Assembly: GCF_000454065.1 (NCBI RefSeq)
Contig: NZ_KE695651.1
Span: 192,258 to 256,257 of the forward strand
Length of the DNA: 64,000 nt
Direction of reading: 5' to 3'
Origin: Brevibacillus thermoruber 423
GTDB taxonomy: Bacteria > Bacillota > Bacilli > Brevibacillales > Brevibacillaceae
The position numbers and the translations under genes are program-made. Shown one piece after another: positions 52,256 to 62,592 of the stretch. The notes under the pieces were generated by a model. It saw only the letters and a list, made by a program, of their open reading frames with translations, did no database searches and was not told the origin of the DNA. Numbering within the stretch: the stretch's first letter is position 1; the number at the start of each line of letters is the position of its first letter.

Positions 52256-53959
52256 TTAGTGCTCCGCCGCTTCCGGCAGCGCGTCACGCGGCCGGCCCGC
52301 CTCCCGGATGGCGCGGATCGCCTGGCCCATGTTGTCCAGCTTGACGGCCATTTCCCGCTCGGAGCGGGAGTCCATGATGATGCGGATGAGGTTTTCCTCC
52401 AGCGACTGATTCAGGTTGAGCCGCTCCACGATGTCGTCCAGCTCGCCGATCACCATTTCGAACAGGTCGATCTTTTCATAGAGCAGGTTGAGGATGTGCT
52501 GTTCGATCGTGCCCACGGTGGACAGGTTGTAGATGTGGACGTCCCGCTGCTGCCCCAGCCGGTGGACGCGGCCGATCCGCTGTTCCACGCGCATCGGGTT
52601 CCAGGGCAGGTCGTAGTTGATCACCTGGTTGCAGAACTGCAGATTGATCCCTTCGCCGCCCGCCTCGGTGGCGATCAGCACCTGCGCCCGGTTTTGGAAC
52701 AGGTCGGTCATCCAGTCTTTTTTGCTCCGCTTGAATCCGCCGCGAAACGGCACGGAGGTGATCCCGTGTTCATGCAGGTACTTTTGCAGGTAGTTTTGCG
52801 TCGCGCGGTACTCGGTGAAGATGATCACCTTGTCGTTGATCTCCCGGATCAGTTCCACGGTTTTCGCCGCCTTGGAGTGGGTCTCGATCCGCTTGATCAG
52901 CTCCACCAGCTCCATGATCTCGTCTCTCGCCGGGGAGTCCTCGGGGGTGCGCTGGTGCATGCTGTACAGCGTCATGAACGCGGCTTCCCGGCTGGAGCAG
53001 ACCTCCCGCTGCAGGGTGATCAAGGCGAGCGAGTTGAAGCCGCCCGTCCCGGAGTGGTACTGCTCTTTGACAAAGCGGGTGACCCCATCGTACAGGGCCT
53101 TTTCCTCCGGTGACAGCTCGATGGGGATGGACCGCACCTGGCGGTTGGTAAACTGGATGCCGCCGTCGCTCCGCTTGTTGCGGATCATCACCTTGTCCAG
53201 CTCGTGCTTGAGCTGCTCGTTGTTTTTCGCCTGCCGCCTGCCTTCCACGTAGTTGGTGGCAAAGGTGCTGGTGTGGCCGAGATGGCCCGGTTTCAGCAGG
53301 TTGATCAGGTTGTACAGCTCGTCCATCTCGTTCTGGATCGGCGTGGCGGTCAGGAGCAGGCAGTATTTTTTGCGGATTTCCTTGACGAACTGGTAGTTGC
53401 GCGTCCGCTTGTTCTTCAGTTTGTGCGCTTCATCGATGATCAGCATGTCGTAGTCGATGTCCAGCACGTGGCGTCGGTGCGGGTCGCGCTTGGCCGTGTC
53501 GATGGAGGCCACCACCACGTCGTACTGCCGCCACATGTACTCTTTTTTCTGGGCGATGGCGGGGATGCCGAACTTCTGGTTCAACTCCTTGGTCCACTGA
53601 ATCACCAGGGAGGCGGGAACCAGCACCAGAATCTTCTTCGCCAGGCCGCGGACCATGTATTCCTTCATGATCAGCCCGGCTTCGATCGTTTTGCCCAGCC
53701 CCACTTCGTCGGCCAGGATGGCCCGGCCGCGCAGCTCGTTCAGCACGCGTTCCGCCGTTTTGAGCTGGTGCGGATAGGGCTTGAGCGAAGGCAGATACTT
53801 GAGGCATTGGAGCTGGTCAAACTCGCGCACGGCCAAGGCTTCTTCCGCTTCCAGGGCAAGCTGGAACAGCTCCCATTTGTCCCAGGGGCCGTCCTGCCGC
53901 ATGCGCTCCGTTAGCAAATCCATCCATTTCGTGTCGAACGAAACAGGAATATTCGTCAT
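52256..53959 (-). CDS. yqhH: SNF2-family helicase YqhH
   Basis: This 567-residue DNA-dependent ATPase of the RapA/SNF2 class has motif I DEVGLGKTIEAGL, motif Ia LVLVPASL, motif II IIDEAHKLKN, motif III LTATPIQN, and motifs V/VI TEAGGEGINLQ and QRIGRVHRLGQQ. It remodels protein-DNA complexes; the physiological role of YqhH is unclear. It is divergent from the glycine cleavage operon, as in B. subtilis. Confidence 0.94.
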   Translation of the reverse strand: MTNIPVSFDTKWMDLLTERMRQDGPWDKWELFQLALEAEEALAVREFDQLQCLKYLPSLKPYPHQLKTAERVLNELRGRAILADEVGLGKTIEAGLIMKEYMVRGLAKKILVLVPASLVIQWTKELNQKFGIPAIAQKKEYMWRQYDVVVASIDTAKRDPHRRHVLDIDYDMLIIDEAHKLKNKRTRNYQFVKEIRKKYCLLLTATPIQNEMDELYNLINLLKPGHLGHTSTFATNYVEGRRQAKNNEQLKHELDKVMIRNKRSDGGIQFTNRQVRSIPIELSPEEKALYDGVTRFVKEQYHSGTGGFNSLALITLQREVCSSREAAFMTLYSMHQRTPEDSPARDEIMELVELIKRIETHSKAAKTVELIREINDKVIIFTEYRATQNYLQKYLHEHGITSVPFRGGFKRSKKDWMTDLFQNRAQVLIATEAGGEGINLQFCNQVINYDLPWNPMRVEQRIGRVHRLGQQRDVHIYNLSTVGTIEQHILNLLYEKIDLFEMVIGELDDIVERLNLNQSLEENLIRIIMDSRSEREMAVKLDNMGQAIRAIREAGRPRDALPEAAEH

Positions 53960-54187
53960 TTTTGCACCTCTTTACTAAAGGATGCCAATTATTATGAAGA
54001 TGATGAGCTGATTGTTAACAATATTTGTCTTGGAGAAAAAATTGTTAACGAAATCATGAGTTGAATGTCAATTTGCATATTTTCAAAAAAGCACGCTCGT
54101 GGTAGGATAAACGTGTAGGTTCGTTGTTTAGTATGGAATCAATTGAAAAAGTTATGTATGGCCCAACATCCAACGCGAATGATAGTA

Positions 54188-54376
54188 GAAGGGAGAGACT
54201 GTCTTTCGGACAGCGCCGAAGGAGCAAGCCGGCAGCGGTGAATCTCTCAGGCAAAAGTACCTCTACTTGACGCATCTCTGGAGAGAGCTCGGCAGGAGCC
54301 ACCAACGGGGAAACTTGCCAGCGGCGCCGGATGGCCCGCCTGCGCAAGGCAACTCTCAGGTACCAAGGACAGAGGG
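54188..54376 (+). ncRNA. Tandem glycine riboswitch
   Basis: Aptamer 1 spans about 54190-54258 (GGAGAGAC, GCGCCGAAGGAGCAAG, CTCTCAGGCAAAAG). Aptamer 2 spans about 54275-54376 (CTCTGGAGAG, ACCAACGGGGAAAC, CTCTCAGGTACCAAGGACAGAG). The conserved CTCAGGCAAAA and CTCAGGTACCAAGGACAGAG blocks are diagnostic. Glycine binding is expected to switch on gcvT-gcvPA-gcvPB. The aptamers are joined by a short linker, as is standard. Confidence 0.96.
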
Positions 54377-54384
54377 GGAGACAT

Positions 54385-54415
54385 GGGGGCGCCGTCTTTT
54401 TTGGCGTTTTCCGTT
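54385..54415 (+). terminator. Riboswitch expression-platform hairpin
   Basis: GGCGCC (54389-54394) can pair with GGCG across TCTTTTTT, followed by TTTTCC. Outer GGGGAGA and TCTCCC can extend the stem. It is the probable regulated terminator before gcvT, about 205 bases upstream of the start. The exact fold is uncertain. Confidence 0.55.
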
Positions 54416-54619
54416 CTCCCACCCTGTCCTTTTTTGCGTGTGTGAACGCGTCCCTCTTCACTTTGGTCACGTTCCGGGCGCGAGGCGAAGTACTCCGGCG
54501 CAATGCCGAGCTGCGTCGGCCCACACTTCCGCCGCAAAGGACCCGGCTTGATCGTCGGAGGACTTTGCCGGCCGTGTTCATCTTACAACAAACAGTTCAA
54601 TCGGTTCAGGAGGTGCCGC

Positions 54620-55723
54620 ATGTCCACTTTGAAACGCACGCCGCTTTTCCCGATTTACGAGAAGTACGGGGCGAAAACCATCGACTTCGGCGGATGGGAG
54701 CTGCCGGTCCAGTTTTCCAGCATCACCCAGGAACACGAAGCGGTGCGGACGAAGGCAGGATTGTTCGACGTATCCCACATGGGGGAAGTGGAGGTAAAAG
54801 GCGAGCGGGCGCTGGAATACCTGCAGCGTATGACCACCAACGACGTCTCCAAACTGGTGCCCGGCCAGGCGCAGTACAGCGTGATGTGCTATCCGGACGG
54901 AGGAACGGTGGATGATCTGCTCGTGTACAAGTTTGCCGACGACCACTACCTGCTGGTGATCAACGCAGCCAACATCGACAAGGACTATGACTGGCTTTCC
55001 CAGCATCTGATCGACGGCGTCTCGATCGAAAACATCTCCCCGCAGACGGCCCAGCTCGCCCTGCAGGGACCGCTGGCGGAGTCCATCCTGCAGCGGCTGA
55101 CGCCCACCGACCTGTCGCAGATCGGCTTCTTTCGCTTTGAACGGGACGTGCTGATCGACGGTGTGCCCGCGCTCGTCTCCCGCACCGGGTACACAGGCGA
55201 AGACGGCTTCGAGATTTACCTGGACGCCGGACACGCCATCCAGGTGTGGGAGAAGCTCCTGGAGACAGGTAAAGAGGACGGTCTGGTGCCGTGCGGCCTG
55301 GGGGCGCGCGACACGCTCCGCTTCGAGGCCAGGCTGCCGCTCTACGGTCAGGAACTGCGCCAGGACGTCACGCCGATTGAGGCCGGCGTCGGATTTGCCG
55401 TCAAGGTGGACAAGGACGTGCCGTTTATCGGCCAGGAAGTATTGAAGGCGCAAAAGGAACACGGGGCGCCCCGCAAACTGGTCGGGATCGAAATGATCGA
55501 CCGCGGCATCCCGCGCACGCACTATCCGGTGTTCGTCGACGACCAACAGGTGGGGGAAGTGACGACCGGAACCCAGTCCCCGACGCTGAAAAAGAACGTG
55601 GGGCTGGCCTTGGTCAAAGCGGAATTCGCCGCCATTGGCACGAAACTGGACGTGGAGATCCGCGGCAAGCGCCTCAAGGCGGAAGTCGTGGCCACTCCGT
55701 TCTACAAACGGCCGAAAAACTGA
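54620..55723 (+). CDS. gcvT: Glycine cleavage system T protein (aminomethyltransferase)
   Basis: This 367-residue enzyme transfers the methylene group from the lipoyl-bound aminomethyl intermediate to tetrahydrofolate, releasing ammonia. [32 protein letters not shown] and [15 protein letters not shown] are family hallmarks; the catalytic Asp lies in the N-terminal fold (DVSHMGE region). CAGGAGGTG precedes ATG 54620. First gene of the riboswitch-controlled operon. Confidence 0.96.
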   Translation: MSTLKRTPLFPIYEKYGAKTIDFGGWELPVQFSSITQEHEAVRTKAGLFDVSHMGEVEVKGERALEYLQRMTTNDVSKLVPGQAQYSVMCYPDGGTVDDLLVYKFADDHYLLVINAANIDKDYDWLSQHLIDGVSIENISPQTAQLALQGPLAESILQRLTPTDLSQIGFFRFERDVLIDGVPALVSRTGYTGEDGFEIYLDAGHAIQVWEKLLETGKEDGLVPCGLGARDTLRFEARLPLYGQELRQDVTPIEAGVGFAVKVDKDVPFIGQEVLKAQKEHGAPRKLVGIEMIDRGIPRTHYPVFVDDQQVGEVTTGTQSPTLKKNVGLALVKAEFAAIGTKLDVEIRGKRLKAEVVATPFYKRPKN

Positions 55724-55763
55724 CGACTCAGAATCGCAAGGGTGGAAAAGGAGGACCTCGCAC

Positions 55764-57116
55764 GTGAAATACCGTTACCTGCCGCAGACCGATCAGGACA
55801 AGCGCGAAATGATGGAAGCGCTGGGCATTTCCAGCGTGGATGAACTGTTTGCCGACATCCCGGAAGAGGTGCGCTTCAAAGGGAGCCTGAACATCCCGGA
55901 AGCCCTCTCCGAGCCGGAGCTGGTCCGCTATTTCCAGGGGCTGTCCAGCAAGAACGCCAACTTCAGCACCCACGTCAACTTCCTGGGCGCCGGCGTGTAC
56001 CAGCATTACATCCCCAGCGTCGTCAACCACATGCTGCTGCGCGGCGAGTTTTTCACCGCCTACACGCCGTACCAGCCGGAGATCAGCCAGGGGGAGCTGC
56101 AGGCCATTTTTGAATTCCAGACGATGGTGTGCGAGCTGACCGGGATGGAGGTGGCCAACTCCTCCATGTACGACGGCGCCACCTCGCTCGCCGAAGCAGC
56201 AATGATGGCGGCCGGCCACACCGGCAAAAAAAAGGTGGTCGTCTCCCGGGCCGTGCATCCGGAGGCGCGCAGCGTGCTGAAAACGTACGCCTACGGACAA
56301 GGCGTCGAGCTGATCGAAGCGGGCTTCACCGGCGACGGCGTGACCGATCTCGCGGAATTGGAGGCGCTGGTTGACGAACAGACCGCTGCGGTCATCGTCC
56401 AGTACCCCAACTTCTTCGGCGGCGTGGAAGACCTGGCGGCCGTCGAGCCGATCGCGCACGGCAAAGGAGCGCTTCTGGTCGTCTCCGCCAACCCGCTCTC
56501 CCTCGGCGTGCTGGAAGCGCCGGGCAAGCTGGGAGCCGACATCGTCACCGGCGACATGCAGCCGTTCGGCATCCCGGCTTCGTTCGGCGGACCGCACTGC
56601 GGCTATTTCGCCACCACGGCCAAGCTGATGCGAAAAATGCCGGGACGAATAGTCGGCCAGACGAAGGATGAAAACGGCAAGCGCGGGTTTGTCCTGACCC
56701 TGCAGGCGCGGGAACAGCACATCCGCCGCGAAAAGGCCACCTCCAACATCTGCTCCAACCAGGCGCTTCTGGCGCTGGCCGCGTCGATCACGCTGACGGC
56801 GCTGGGCAAGCAGGGCGTGCAGGAGATGGCGATGATGAATCTGCAAAAAGCCCACTACGCCAAGCAGGCGCTGCAGGCGAAGGGATTCCGGATTACCTTC
56901 GGAGCGCCGATGTTCAACGAATTTGCGGTGGAGCTGTCCAAACCGGTCGCAGAGGTGAACAAAGCGCTGCTCGCGAAGGGCATTCTCGGCGGGTACGACC
57001 TCGGCCTCGCCTACCCGGAACTGGCCGGCCACATGCTGCTCGCCGTCACGGAGCTGAGGACGAAAGACGAAATCGACACGCTGGCGCAGGAACTGGAGGC
57101 GATCACACGTGCGTAA
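55764..57116 (+). CDS. gcvPA: Glycine dehydrogenase (decarboxylating) subunit 1
   Basis: This 450-residue N-terminal half of the two-part P protein has [56 protein letters not shown] (read as blocks) and [14 protein letters not shown]. With GcvPB it decarboxylates glycine on PLP and loads the lipoyl H protein. GTG 55764 follows AAAGGAGG. Its stop overlaps gcvPB by eight bases. The gcvH gene is not in the window. Confidence 0.96.
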   Translation: MKYRYLPQTDQDKREMMEALGISSVDELFADIPEEVRFKGSLNIPEALSEPELVRYFQGLSSKNANFSTHVNFLGAGVYQHYIPSVVNHMLLRGEFFTAYTPYQPEISQGELQAIFEFQTMVCELTGMEVANSSMYDGATSLAEAAMMAAGHTGKKKVVVSRAVHPEARSVLKTYAYGQGVELIEAGFTGDGVTDLAELEALVDEQTAAVIVQYPNFFGGVEDLAAVEPIAHGKGALLVVSANPLSLGVLEAPGKLGADIVTGDMQPFGIPASFGGPHCGYFATTAKLMRKMPGRIVGQTKDENGKRGFVLTLQAREQHIRREKATSNICSNQALLALAASITLTALGKQGVQEMAMMNLQKAHYAKQALQAKGFRITFGAPMFNEFAVELSKPVAEVNKALLAKGILGGYDLGLAYPELAGHMLLAVTELRTKDEIDTLAQELEAITRA

Positions 57117-58581
57117 CGACAAGGACAAAGCACTCATTTTTGAACTGAGCAAACCGGGCCGCGTGAGCTACAACCTGCCGGCGCTCGACGTGCCGGAAGC
57201 CGACGTGGCCGCGCTGCTGCCCAAGCATCTGATCCGCGAGACGCCGGCCGAACTGCCGGAGGTGTCCGAGCTGCAGCTCGTGCGTCACTACACCGAGCTG
57301 TCCCGCCGCAACCACGGGGTGGACAACGGGTTTTACCCGCTCGGTTCGTGCACGATGAAATACAATCCGAAAATCAACGAAGACGTGGCCCGCTATCCGG
57401 GCTTCGCCCAAACCCACCCCTATCAGCCGGAAGAAAGCGTCCAGGGCGCCCTGGAGCTGATGTACAACCTGCAGAATGACCTGGCGGAAATCACCGGGAT
57501 GGACGCGGTAACCCTGCAGCCTGCGGCGGGGGCGGCCGGCGAGTGGACCGGGCTGATGATGATCCGCGCGTACCACGAGAGCCGCGGCGATCATCAGCGC
57601 ACGAAGGTGATCGTGCCCAACTCCGCCCACGGCACCAACCCGGCTTCCGCGGCGGTCGCCGGCCTGACAACGGTGACGATTCCGTCCGACGAGCGCGGCC
57701 TGGTGGACATCGAAGCGCTGCGCCAGGCAGTCGGCCCGGAGACGGCGGCGCTGATGCTGACCAACCCGAACACGCTCGGCCTGTTTGAGGAAGACATCGT
57801 GGAAATGGCCCGGATCGTCCACGAAGCGGGCGGCCTGCTGTACTACGATGGAGCCAATGCCAACGCGATTCTGGGCATTGCCCGGCCGGGCGACATGGGC
57901 TTTGACGTCGTCCACCTCAACCTGCACAAAACCTTTACCGGCCCGCACGGCGGCGGCGGTCCCGGCGCCGGTCCGGTCGGGGTGAAAAAGATTCTGGAGC
58001 CGTTTTTGCCGGCCCCGATCGTGGGCAAAAAAGCGGACGGCACGTACTACTGGGACAACGACCGTCCCCAGTCCATCGGCCGGGTGAAAGGCTACCACGG
58101 CAACTTCGGCATCCTGGTCCGCGCCTACGCCTACATCCGCACGATGGGGCCGGAAGGGCTGCTGCAGGTATCGCAAAACGCCGTGCTGAACGCCAACTAC
58201 ATGATGAGAAAGCTGGCCCAGGCCTACGAGCTGCCGTACGACCGCGTCTGCAAGCACGAGTTTGTCCTCTCCGGCGTCCGCCAGAAAAAGCTGGGCGTCC
58301 GTACGCTGGACATCGCCAAGCGTCTGCTTGACTTCGGCTACCACCCGCCGACGATCTACTTCCCGCTGATCGTCGACGAATGCCTGATGATCGAGCCGAC
58401 AGAGACGGAGACAAAGGAAACGCTCGACGAGTTTATCGACGTCATGCTGCAGATCGCCCGCGAGTGCGAAGAAAACCCGGAAATCGTCCAGGAAGCACCG
58501 CACACCACCGTGGTGAAGCGTCTCGACGAAGCGACGGCAGCTCGCAAGCCGATCCTCCGCTACCAGCCGGAACAAGCGTAA
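57109..58581 (+). CDS. gcvPB: Glycine dehydrogenase (decarboxylating) subunit 2
   Basis: This 490-residue catalytic half carries the PLP-binding Lys in [18 protein letters not shown] and [12 protein letters not shown] near residue 80. YPEES-like [11 protein letters not shown] and [11 protein letters not shown] are also typical. The GTG start overlaps gcvPA, giving translational coupling and matched subunit levels. A strong terminator follows. Confidence 0.96.
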   Translation: MRNDKDKALIFELSKPGRVSYNLPALDVPEADVAALLPKHLIRETPAELPEVSELQLVRHYTELSRRNHGVDNGFYPLGSCTMKYNPKINEDVARYPGFAQTHPYQPEESVQGALELMYNLQNDLAEITGMDAVTLQPAAGAAGEWTGLMMIRAYHESRGDHQRTKVIVPNSAHGTNPASAAVAGLTTVTIPSDERGLVDIEALRQAVGPETAALMLTNPNTLGLFEEDIVEMARIVHEAGGLLYYDGANANAILGIARPGDMGFDVVHLNLHKTFTGPHGGGGPGAGPVGVKKILEPFLPAPIVGKKADGTYYWDNDRPQSIGRVKGYHGNFGILVRAYAYIRTMGPEGLLQVSQNAVLNANYMMRKLAQAYELPYDRVCKHEFVLSGVRQKKLGVRTLDIAKRLLDFGYHPPTIYFPLIVDECLMIEPTETETKETLDEFIDVMLQIARECEENPEIVQEAPHTTVVKRLDEATAARKPILRYQPEQA

Positions 58582-58589
58582 CCGATTGA

Positions 58590-58618
58590 AACCGCCCGCT
58601 TTTTTCGGGCGGTTTTCG
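58590..58618 (+). terminator. Terminator of the gcv operon
   Basis: AACCGCCCG (58590-58598) and CGGGCGGTT (58606-58614) form a 9-bp stem with a CTTTTTT loop and TTT. Confidence 0.93.
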
Positions 58619-58912
58619 CTTTGCCCCCATACGGTTCGCCATGAGGAGGTCTCCCGGCAGGTTGCGAAAATCACAGGCAGAGGACCTGGGCCGACGGTTA
58701 ATCAGGGAAATCGTTCAATGAAAAGCATGCAGCCGGCTGTTCATGCGTATCATGAGAACGATCTTCTTCTGAGAGACACACCTTGACAAAACTTTAATTT
58801 TGTGATATGATTAAAATTTAACGATTGAAATATACTGTGGGTTTGGTATACTTCTTTGTAAATGCCATCTTTCCATTCCCTGGGAGATCGGCTTTACAAG
58901 GAGGAGATGCCC
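58619..58912 (+). other. Gene-free leader of the methyltransferase gene
   Basis: Nearly 300 bases contain no convincing gene. The first 160 bases are GC-rich and I see no known RNA element. The last 130 are AT-rich and contain the promoter at 58783-58811. Confidence 0.6.
58783..58811 (+). promoter_or_regulatory. Strong sigma-A promoter of the methyltransferase gene
   Basis: A perfect TTGACA (58783-58788) is separated by 17 bases from TATGAT (58806-58811). The start codon is about 100 bases downstream. The AT-rich patch contrasts with neighbouring DNA. Confidence 0.85.
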
Positions 58913-59815
58913 ATGAAAGAAGACCACGTCAGTCTGACCGCGATCATGACCGCCTACTTGCGCGCCTACCATGCCATGAATGACACCCCTAAAATTTTTG
59001 ATGACTTTCTCGCCTTCCAGTTGATACCAGAGGAAAGGCGTGCCCTCATTGAACAGGGATTGGCCAAGGCTCTCCAGATTCCCGTTCCGGAAAGCGGCCT
59101 GGCACGCTCCGGCCAGGCGGCAGCCCCCTTGCGGTCGTTATTGCAGGCCATGGGGCTGCCTCATGTTCTCAGCCGCTCACGATATGCGGAAGACAACCTT
59201 GAGCTGGCGGTACAACAAGGGGTGGGGCAGTATGTAATACTCGGGGCCGGGTTGGATACGTTTGCGTTTCGCCGTCCCGATCTCCTGCGCCAGGTGCAGG
59301 TATTTGAAGTAGACCACCCCGCCACGCAAGCCTTCAAACGCAATCGGCTGGCTGAATTGAAATGGGACATCCCGTCACATCTCCACTTTGTGCCTGTGGA
59401 TTTCACAAAGGAGAGTCTGGCTGATGCACTCAGGGGAACGTCGTACGACATGCAGACGAAAAGCTTTTTTAGCTGGCTGGGTGTCACCATGTACTTGACG
59501 CGAGACGAAGTGTTCGCAACGCTTCGTTCCATTGCCGACATGGCCCCCGCGGGCAGTGCGGTGATTTTCGATTACTTTGTGCCGGAAGAAGATACGCCGC
59601 ACATGAAAGAGATGCGGGAGGGGCTGCGAAAGATCGGCGAGCCGATGAAAACGACCCTCGACCCGTTAACGCTGGCTGTTGAATTGGAACGTGTGGGGCT
59701 TCGTCTTCATGAAAACGCAAGCCCGTCCGACATCCAGGAACGCTATTTCCAGAGCCGGACGGACGGTTTTCAGGCGAGCAATCACGTGCGCTTTGCGTGG
59801 GCTGTCGTCGCGTAA
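58913..59815 (+). CDS. SAM-dependent methyltransferase, leucine carboxyl methyltransferase (Ppm1/TIGR00027) family
   Basis: This 300-residue class I methyltransferase has the family signature YVILGAGLDTFAFRRPDLL for motif I, VFEVDHPATQAFKR for the acidic loop, and FFSWLGVTMYLTRDEVFATL. Bacterial members methylate small-molecule carboxyl or hydroxyl groups, often of secondary metabolites. AAGGAGGAG fits ATG 58913 (spacing seven); ATG 58907 and 58862 are in frame. It is placed between gcvPB and lipM under its own strong promoter and looks like an insertion into a conserved neighbourhood. Confidence 0.9.
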   Translation: MKEDHVSLTAIMTAYLRAYHAMNDTPKIFDDFLAFQLIPEERRALIEQGLAKALQIPVPESGLARSGQAAAPLRSLLQAMGLPHVLSRSRYAEDNLELAVQQGVGQYVILGAGLDTFAFRRPDLLRQVQVFEVDHPATQAFKRNRLAELKWDIPSHLHFVPVDFTKESLADALRGTSYDMQTKSFFSWLGVTMYLTRDEVFATLRSIADMAPAGSAVIFDYFVPEEDTPHMKEMREGLRKIGEPMKTTLDPLTLAVELERVGLRLHENASPSDIQERYFQSRTDGFQASNHVRFAWAVVA

Positions 59816-59962
59816 AAAGGCTGGAGCGATTCGGCCTTTCTGGCTGCCGTCCAGCGTGTGGCCGACAAGCGTGGGGAGTTCGCGCGGCGGATGGAACAGG
59901 CGGAACTGGGCGATCCCCTGTCCCGGCTGCTTGGGGTGATCAAAGCAGCGGCCGGCCGCTAG
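59816..59962 (+). pseudogene. Coding-like remnant directly after the methyltransferase stop
   Basis: In the same frame as the methyltransferase, 48 sense codons run from its stop to TAG 59960. They encode an amphipathic helical segment (AFLAAVQRVADKRGEFARRM, ending LLGVIKAAAGR) with the GC-rich third positions of real genes. No start codon with a ribosome site is present. It looks like the C-terminal end of a gene whose front was lost. I do not recognise the family. Confidence 0.45.
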
Positions 59963-60043
59963 CCAGCCGCGGACAGCCCATCCGTCCCTTGCCGTCCCGG
60001 CTGCCGGCGGCGTACAATGGATGGGGCAAGAGGAGGTCGAACT

Positions 60044-60874
60044 ATGGAACAATGGCGTTTTATCGTCACGGAAGCCATGCCGCCGGCCATGAACATGGCT
60101 GTCGACGAGGCGATTCTGCAACTGCACAGCGAAGGAAAGGTACCGCCGACCGTCCGGTTTTACACGTGGAATCCGGCGACCCTGTCGATCGGCTACTTTC
60201 AAAAGGCGGCCAAGGAGATCAACCTGGAGGCGCTGCGTGAGCGCGGGCTGGGCTTTGTCCGCCGTCCGACCGGGGGACGGGCCGTCCTGCACGATCAGGA
60301 GCTGACCTACAGCGTCGTCGTTTCGGAAAGCCATCCGAAGATGCCGTCCAGCGTGACGGAAGCGTACAAGGTGATCAGCATGGGCCTCCTGCACGGGTTT
60401 CAGCGGCTCGGCCTGCGCGCGGAGATGGTCTCGCTGGCCACCGAGGAGGAAAAGGAAAAGTACAGCTCGCCCGGCTCGTCGGCCTGCTTTGATTCCCCCT
60501 CCTGGTACGAACTGGTGGTGGAGGGCAAAAAGGTGGCGGGCAGCGCCCAGACGCGGCAAAAAGGCGTGATCCTGCAGCACGGTTCGATTCTCCTGGAGAT
60601 GGACGTCGAGCTGCTCTTTTCGCTGCTCAACTTCCCGTCCGAGCGGGTGAAGCAGCGCATGATGGAGAGCTTCCGGCAAAAGGCGGTGACGATCAACGAG
60701 GTAAACCCCCGGCCCATCGGCCTGCAGGAGGCTGTGGAAGCCTTCCGCAACGGATTCGCATCCGGTCTGGAGGTGGAACTGGTTCCGGGAGAGCTGACGC
60801 CCGAAGAAACGGCACTGGCCGAAGAACTGGTCCGTACCCGCTACGCCGCCGACGAGTGGAACTTCCGCCGCTGA
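60044..60874 (+). CDS. lipM: Octanoyl-[GcvH]:protein N-octanoyltransferase (octanoyltransferase LipM)
   Basis: This 276-residue enzyme starts lipoic acid synthesis by moving octanoate from ACP to Gcv[25 protein letters not shown] is read as the lipoate-ligase fold core, with the catalytic Cys in [13 protein letters not shown] and Lys in [20 protein letters not shown] precedes ATG 60044. Proximity to the glycine cleavage operon fits, since GcvH carries the product lipoyl group. Confidence 0.94.
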   Translation: MEQWRFIVTEAMPPAMNMAVDEAILQLHSEGKVPPTVRFYTWNPATLSIGYFQKAAKEINLEALRERGLGFVRRPTGGRAVLHDQELTYSVVVSESHPKMPSSVTEAYKVISMGLLHGFQRLGLRAEMVSLATEEEKEKYSSPGSSACFDSPSWYELVVEGKKVAGSAQTRQKGVILQHGSILLEMDVELLFSLLNFPSERVKQRMMESFRQKAVTINEVNPRPIGLQEAVEAFRNGFASGLEVELVPGELTPEETALAEELVRTRYAADEWNFRR

Positions 60875-61032
60875 CGGACAGGTTTTTCGCCGGAGGAAAA
60901 CAGGTAAACAAATGGACGATTGCGGATATACCTGTCTTTTTTGCCATAACCCATTCATATGCTTTGAGCGCGATGTTTACGGCTCCGGTGATGCACGGGA
61001 TCTGTATAGGGGTCATAACCTCTATTGACACG

Positions 61033-61060
61033 AAAAAAGCTGGGGATTTCCCAGCTTTTT
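61033..61060. terminator. Bidirectional terminator between lipM region and small membrane gene
   Basis: AAAAAAGCTGGG and CCCAGCTTTTT enclose GATTT. It lies just past the stop of the minus-strand gene. Confidence 0.85.
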
Positions 61061-61074
61061 CACTTTGATTTTGA

Positions 61075-61305
61075 CTAGTTTCGTTTTTTCATCCAAAAGA
61101 ACACACAGGCCAGGACGATATGAATCAATGGAATCAATCCAATGAATCGGAAAGCATTTTCGGCTCCTCCGAAGTAATAGGCAATTGGAAGAAACAGCGC
61201 ACCGCTGATTAAAGTCCAAAGCACTGACTGTGCAATGATTGCAAAAAATAGAACCCCTAAAGAGAGAATGCCTGACATCCACCACAAGAAAACGATCAGA
61301 TTCAT
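61075..61305 (-). CDS. 76-residue integral membrane protein of unknown function
   Basis: Two to three hydrophobic segments (LIVFLWWMSGILSLGVLFFA, VLWTLISGALFLPIAYYFGG, and FIGLIPLIHIVLACVFFW) and a basic tail KKRN. A terminator follows the stop. The base composition is lower in GC than in its neighbours. I do not recognise the family; a small phage-like or DoxX-like membrane protein cannot be excluded. Confidence 0.65.
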   Translation of the reverse strand: MNLIVFLWWMSGILSLGVLFFAIIAQSVLWTLISGALFLPIAYYFGGAENAFRFIGLIPLIHIVLACVFFWMKKRN

Positions 61306-61387
61306 TCGGTATCATCATCCCATCCTTTTATCATTTTCCTGTTAAAAAACCCCAAATTATATTAAAGTGGCTGATTACTTCAAATAA

Positions 61388-61624
61388 ATGATGTCCTTTA
61401 AGGAGTATTCTTTATCGGCGATTTCCAGTCTTTGTGCAAGAGATCCATTTACTTTTCCCATCACCGCGTGTGGTGACCAATGGGCGTTCAAGAATAGCAT
61501 TCTTCTTCAAATTTGTTGCCTAAAAGCATTCGCAGCGCTGCCATTTACCGCTAAGGTGATGTTTGACGGCAACGGGGACAATCTGCCGACAGATGTCTTC
61601 CGTTCCAAAGATACAAAGAAATAA
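61388..61624 (+). CDS. Doubtful 78-residue ORF before a terminator
   Basis: The frame runs from ATG 61388 to the edge of a terminator, but no ribosome site precedes it and the product (Cys-rich middle, ending GNGDNLPTDVFRSKDTKK) matches nothing I know. The stretch 61306-61740 is AT-richer than its surroundings. It may be a gene remnant. No other gene is seen in these 435 bases. Confidence 0.25.
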   Translation: MMSFKEYSLSAISSLCARDPFTFPITACGDQWAFKNSILLQICCLKAFAALPFTAKVMFDGNGDNLPTDVFRSKDTKK

Positions 61625-61651
61625 CGGCTATCCGATACAGATAGCCGTTTC
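61623..61651 (+). terminator. Terminator in the region upstream of dat 3' end
   Basis: AACGGCTATC and GATAGCCGTT form a 10-bp stem around CGATACA, followed by TTCAC. Symmetry suggests it may also serve the dat gene on the minus strand. Confidence 0.65.
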
Positions 61652-61740
61652 ACTTACGCAGATTCGAAATGTTCAGGGTCCCTTTCGCGATGATGCGGCG
61701 CAGGGGAAGCAAGGAATGCTTCTTGCGATTACACGAGAGA

Positions 61741-62592
61741 TTACACGAGCACCTCGGAATAGATGTGCTGCTCGAACAACTGCTGCAGTTTTTGCACCAT
61801 CGGGCCTACCTGGCCGCTGCCAACCGGTTGGCCGTCCACGGCGACAATGGGCATGACTTCCGCCGTCGTGCTGGAGAGGAACAGCTCATCCGCCTGCTTG
61901 AGGAACTGGATGTCAAACGCCTCCTCATGCACCGGAATGCCGTTTGCCTTTGCCAGGTCGATGACGGTTTGCCGGGTGATGCCGTGCAGGATCAGATGGT
62001 CGGCGGGGTGGGTGTACAGGGCGTTGTCCTTGACCGCAAACAGGTTGGAGGCGCTGCACTCGGTAATGATGCCGTTGCGGTGCAAAATGGATTCCTGGGC
62101 GCCGGCGTCCTTGGCGTACTGCTTCACCAGCACGGCTCCGAGCAGGTTCAGCGTTTTGATGTCGCAGCGGAGCCAGCGGATGTCTTCCACCAGTTTGGCG
62201 GTCAGTCCCTTTTTCATATCGGCCAGCGGGCGTTCCTTGCGCCGGACGAATCCCATGATGACCGGCCGGATGCCGCTCGGGATATCGTGCAGGCGAGGAG
62301 CGACGCCGCGCGTCACCTGCAGGTAGAGGGTGGCGTCATCGTCCGTCGTCAGGTTGTTTTTGGCGATCAACTGCTGGGCGATGTCGGTCAGTTCCGCCGC
62401 CGTCCAGGGCAGGTCCAGCTTGATCTCCCGCGCGCTGCGGAACAGACGGGTCAAGTGGGCGTCCCACTGGTACATTTTCCCTTTGTAAATGCGGACCACT
62501 TCATATATCCCGTCTCCGAAGTTGTAGCCGCGGTCTTCCGGGTGTACGGCCAGTTCGTCAGCCTCGACCCATTTGCCATCCACATACAGCAT
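61741..62592 (-). CDS. dat: D-amino-acid aminotransferase
   Basis: This 283-residue fold-type IV PLP enzyme interconverts D-alanine and D-glutamate with their 2-oxo acids, feeding cell-wall synthesis. Hallmarks are YVDGKWVEADELAVHPEDRGYNFGDGIYE at the N-terminus (as blocks), the PLP Lys in DIKTLNLLGAVLVKQYA, and ESILHRNGIITECSASNLF. GAAGGAGG precedes start 62592. The next genes are unrelated. Confidence 0.94.
   Translation of the reverse strand: MLYVDGKWVEADELAVHPEDRGYNFGDGIYEVVRIYKGKMYQWDAHLTRLFRSAREIKLDLPWTAAELTDIAQQLIAKNNLTTDDDATLYLQVTRGVAPRLHDIPSGIRPVIMGFVRRKERPLADMKKGLTAKLVEDIRWLRCDIKTLNLLGAVLVKQYAKDAGAQESILHRNGIITECSASNLFAVKDNALYTHPADHLILHGITRQTVIDLAKANGIPVHEEAFDIQFLKQADELFLSSTTAEVMPIVAVDGQPVGSGQVGPMVQKLQQLFEQHIYSEVLV

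Noticed and set aside
50882-53113. 743-residue plus-strand frame opposite yqhG and yqhH
   Set aside because: It is antisense to two clearly homologous genes and shows no protein signature of its own.
57103-58674. 523-residue minus-strand frame opposite gcvPB
   Set aside because: It is a complement shadow of a conserved gene.
58619-58782. Possible riboswitch or tRNA between gcvPB and the methyltransferase gene
   Set aside because: No conserved riboswitch core, CCA-ending cloverleaf or T-box motif could be recognised.
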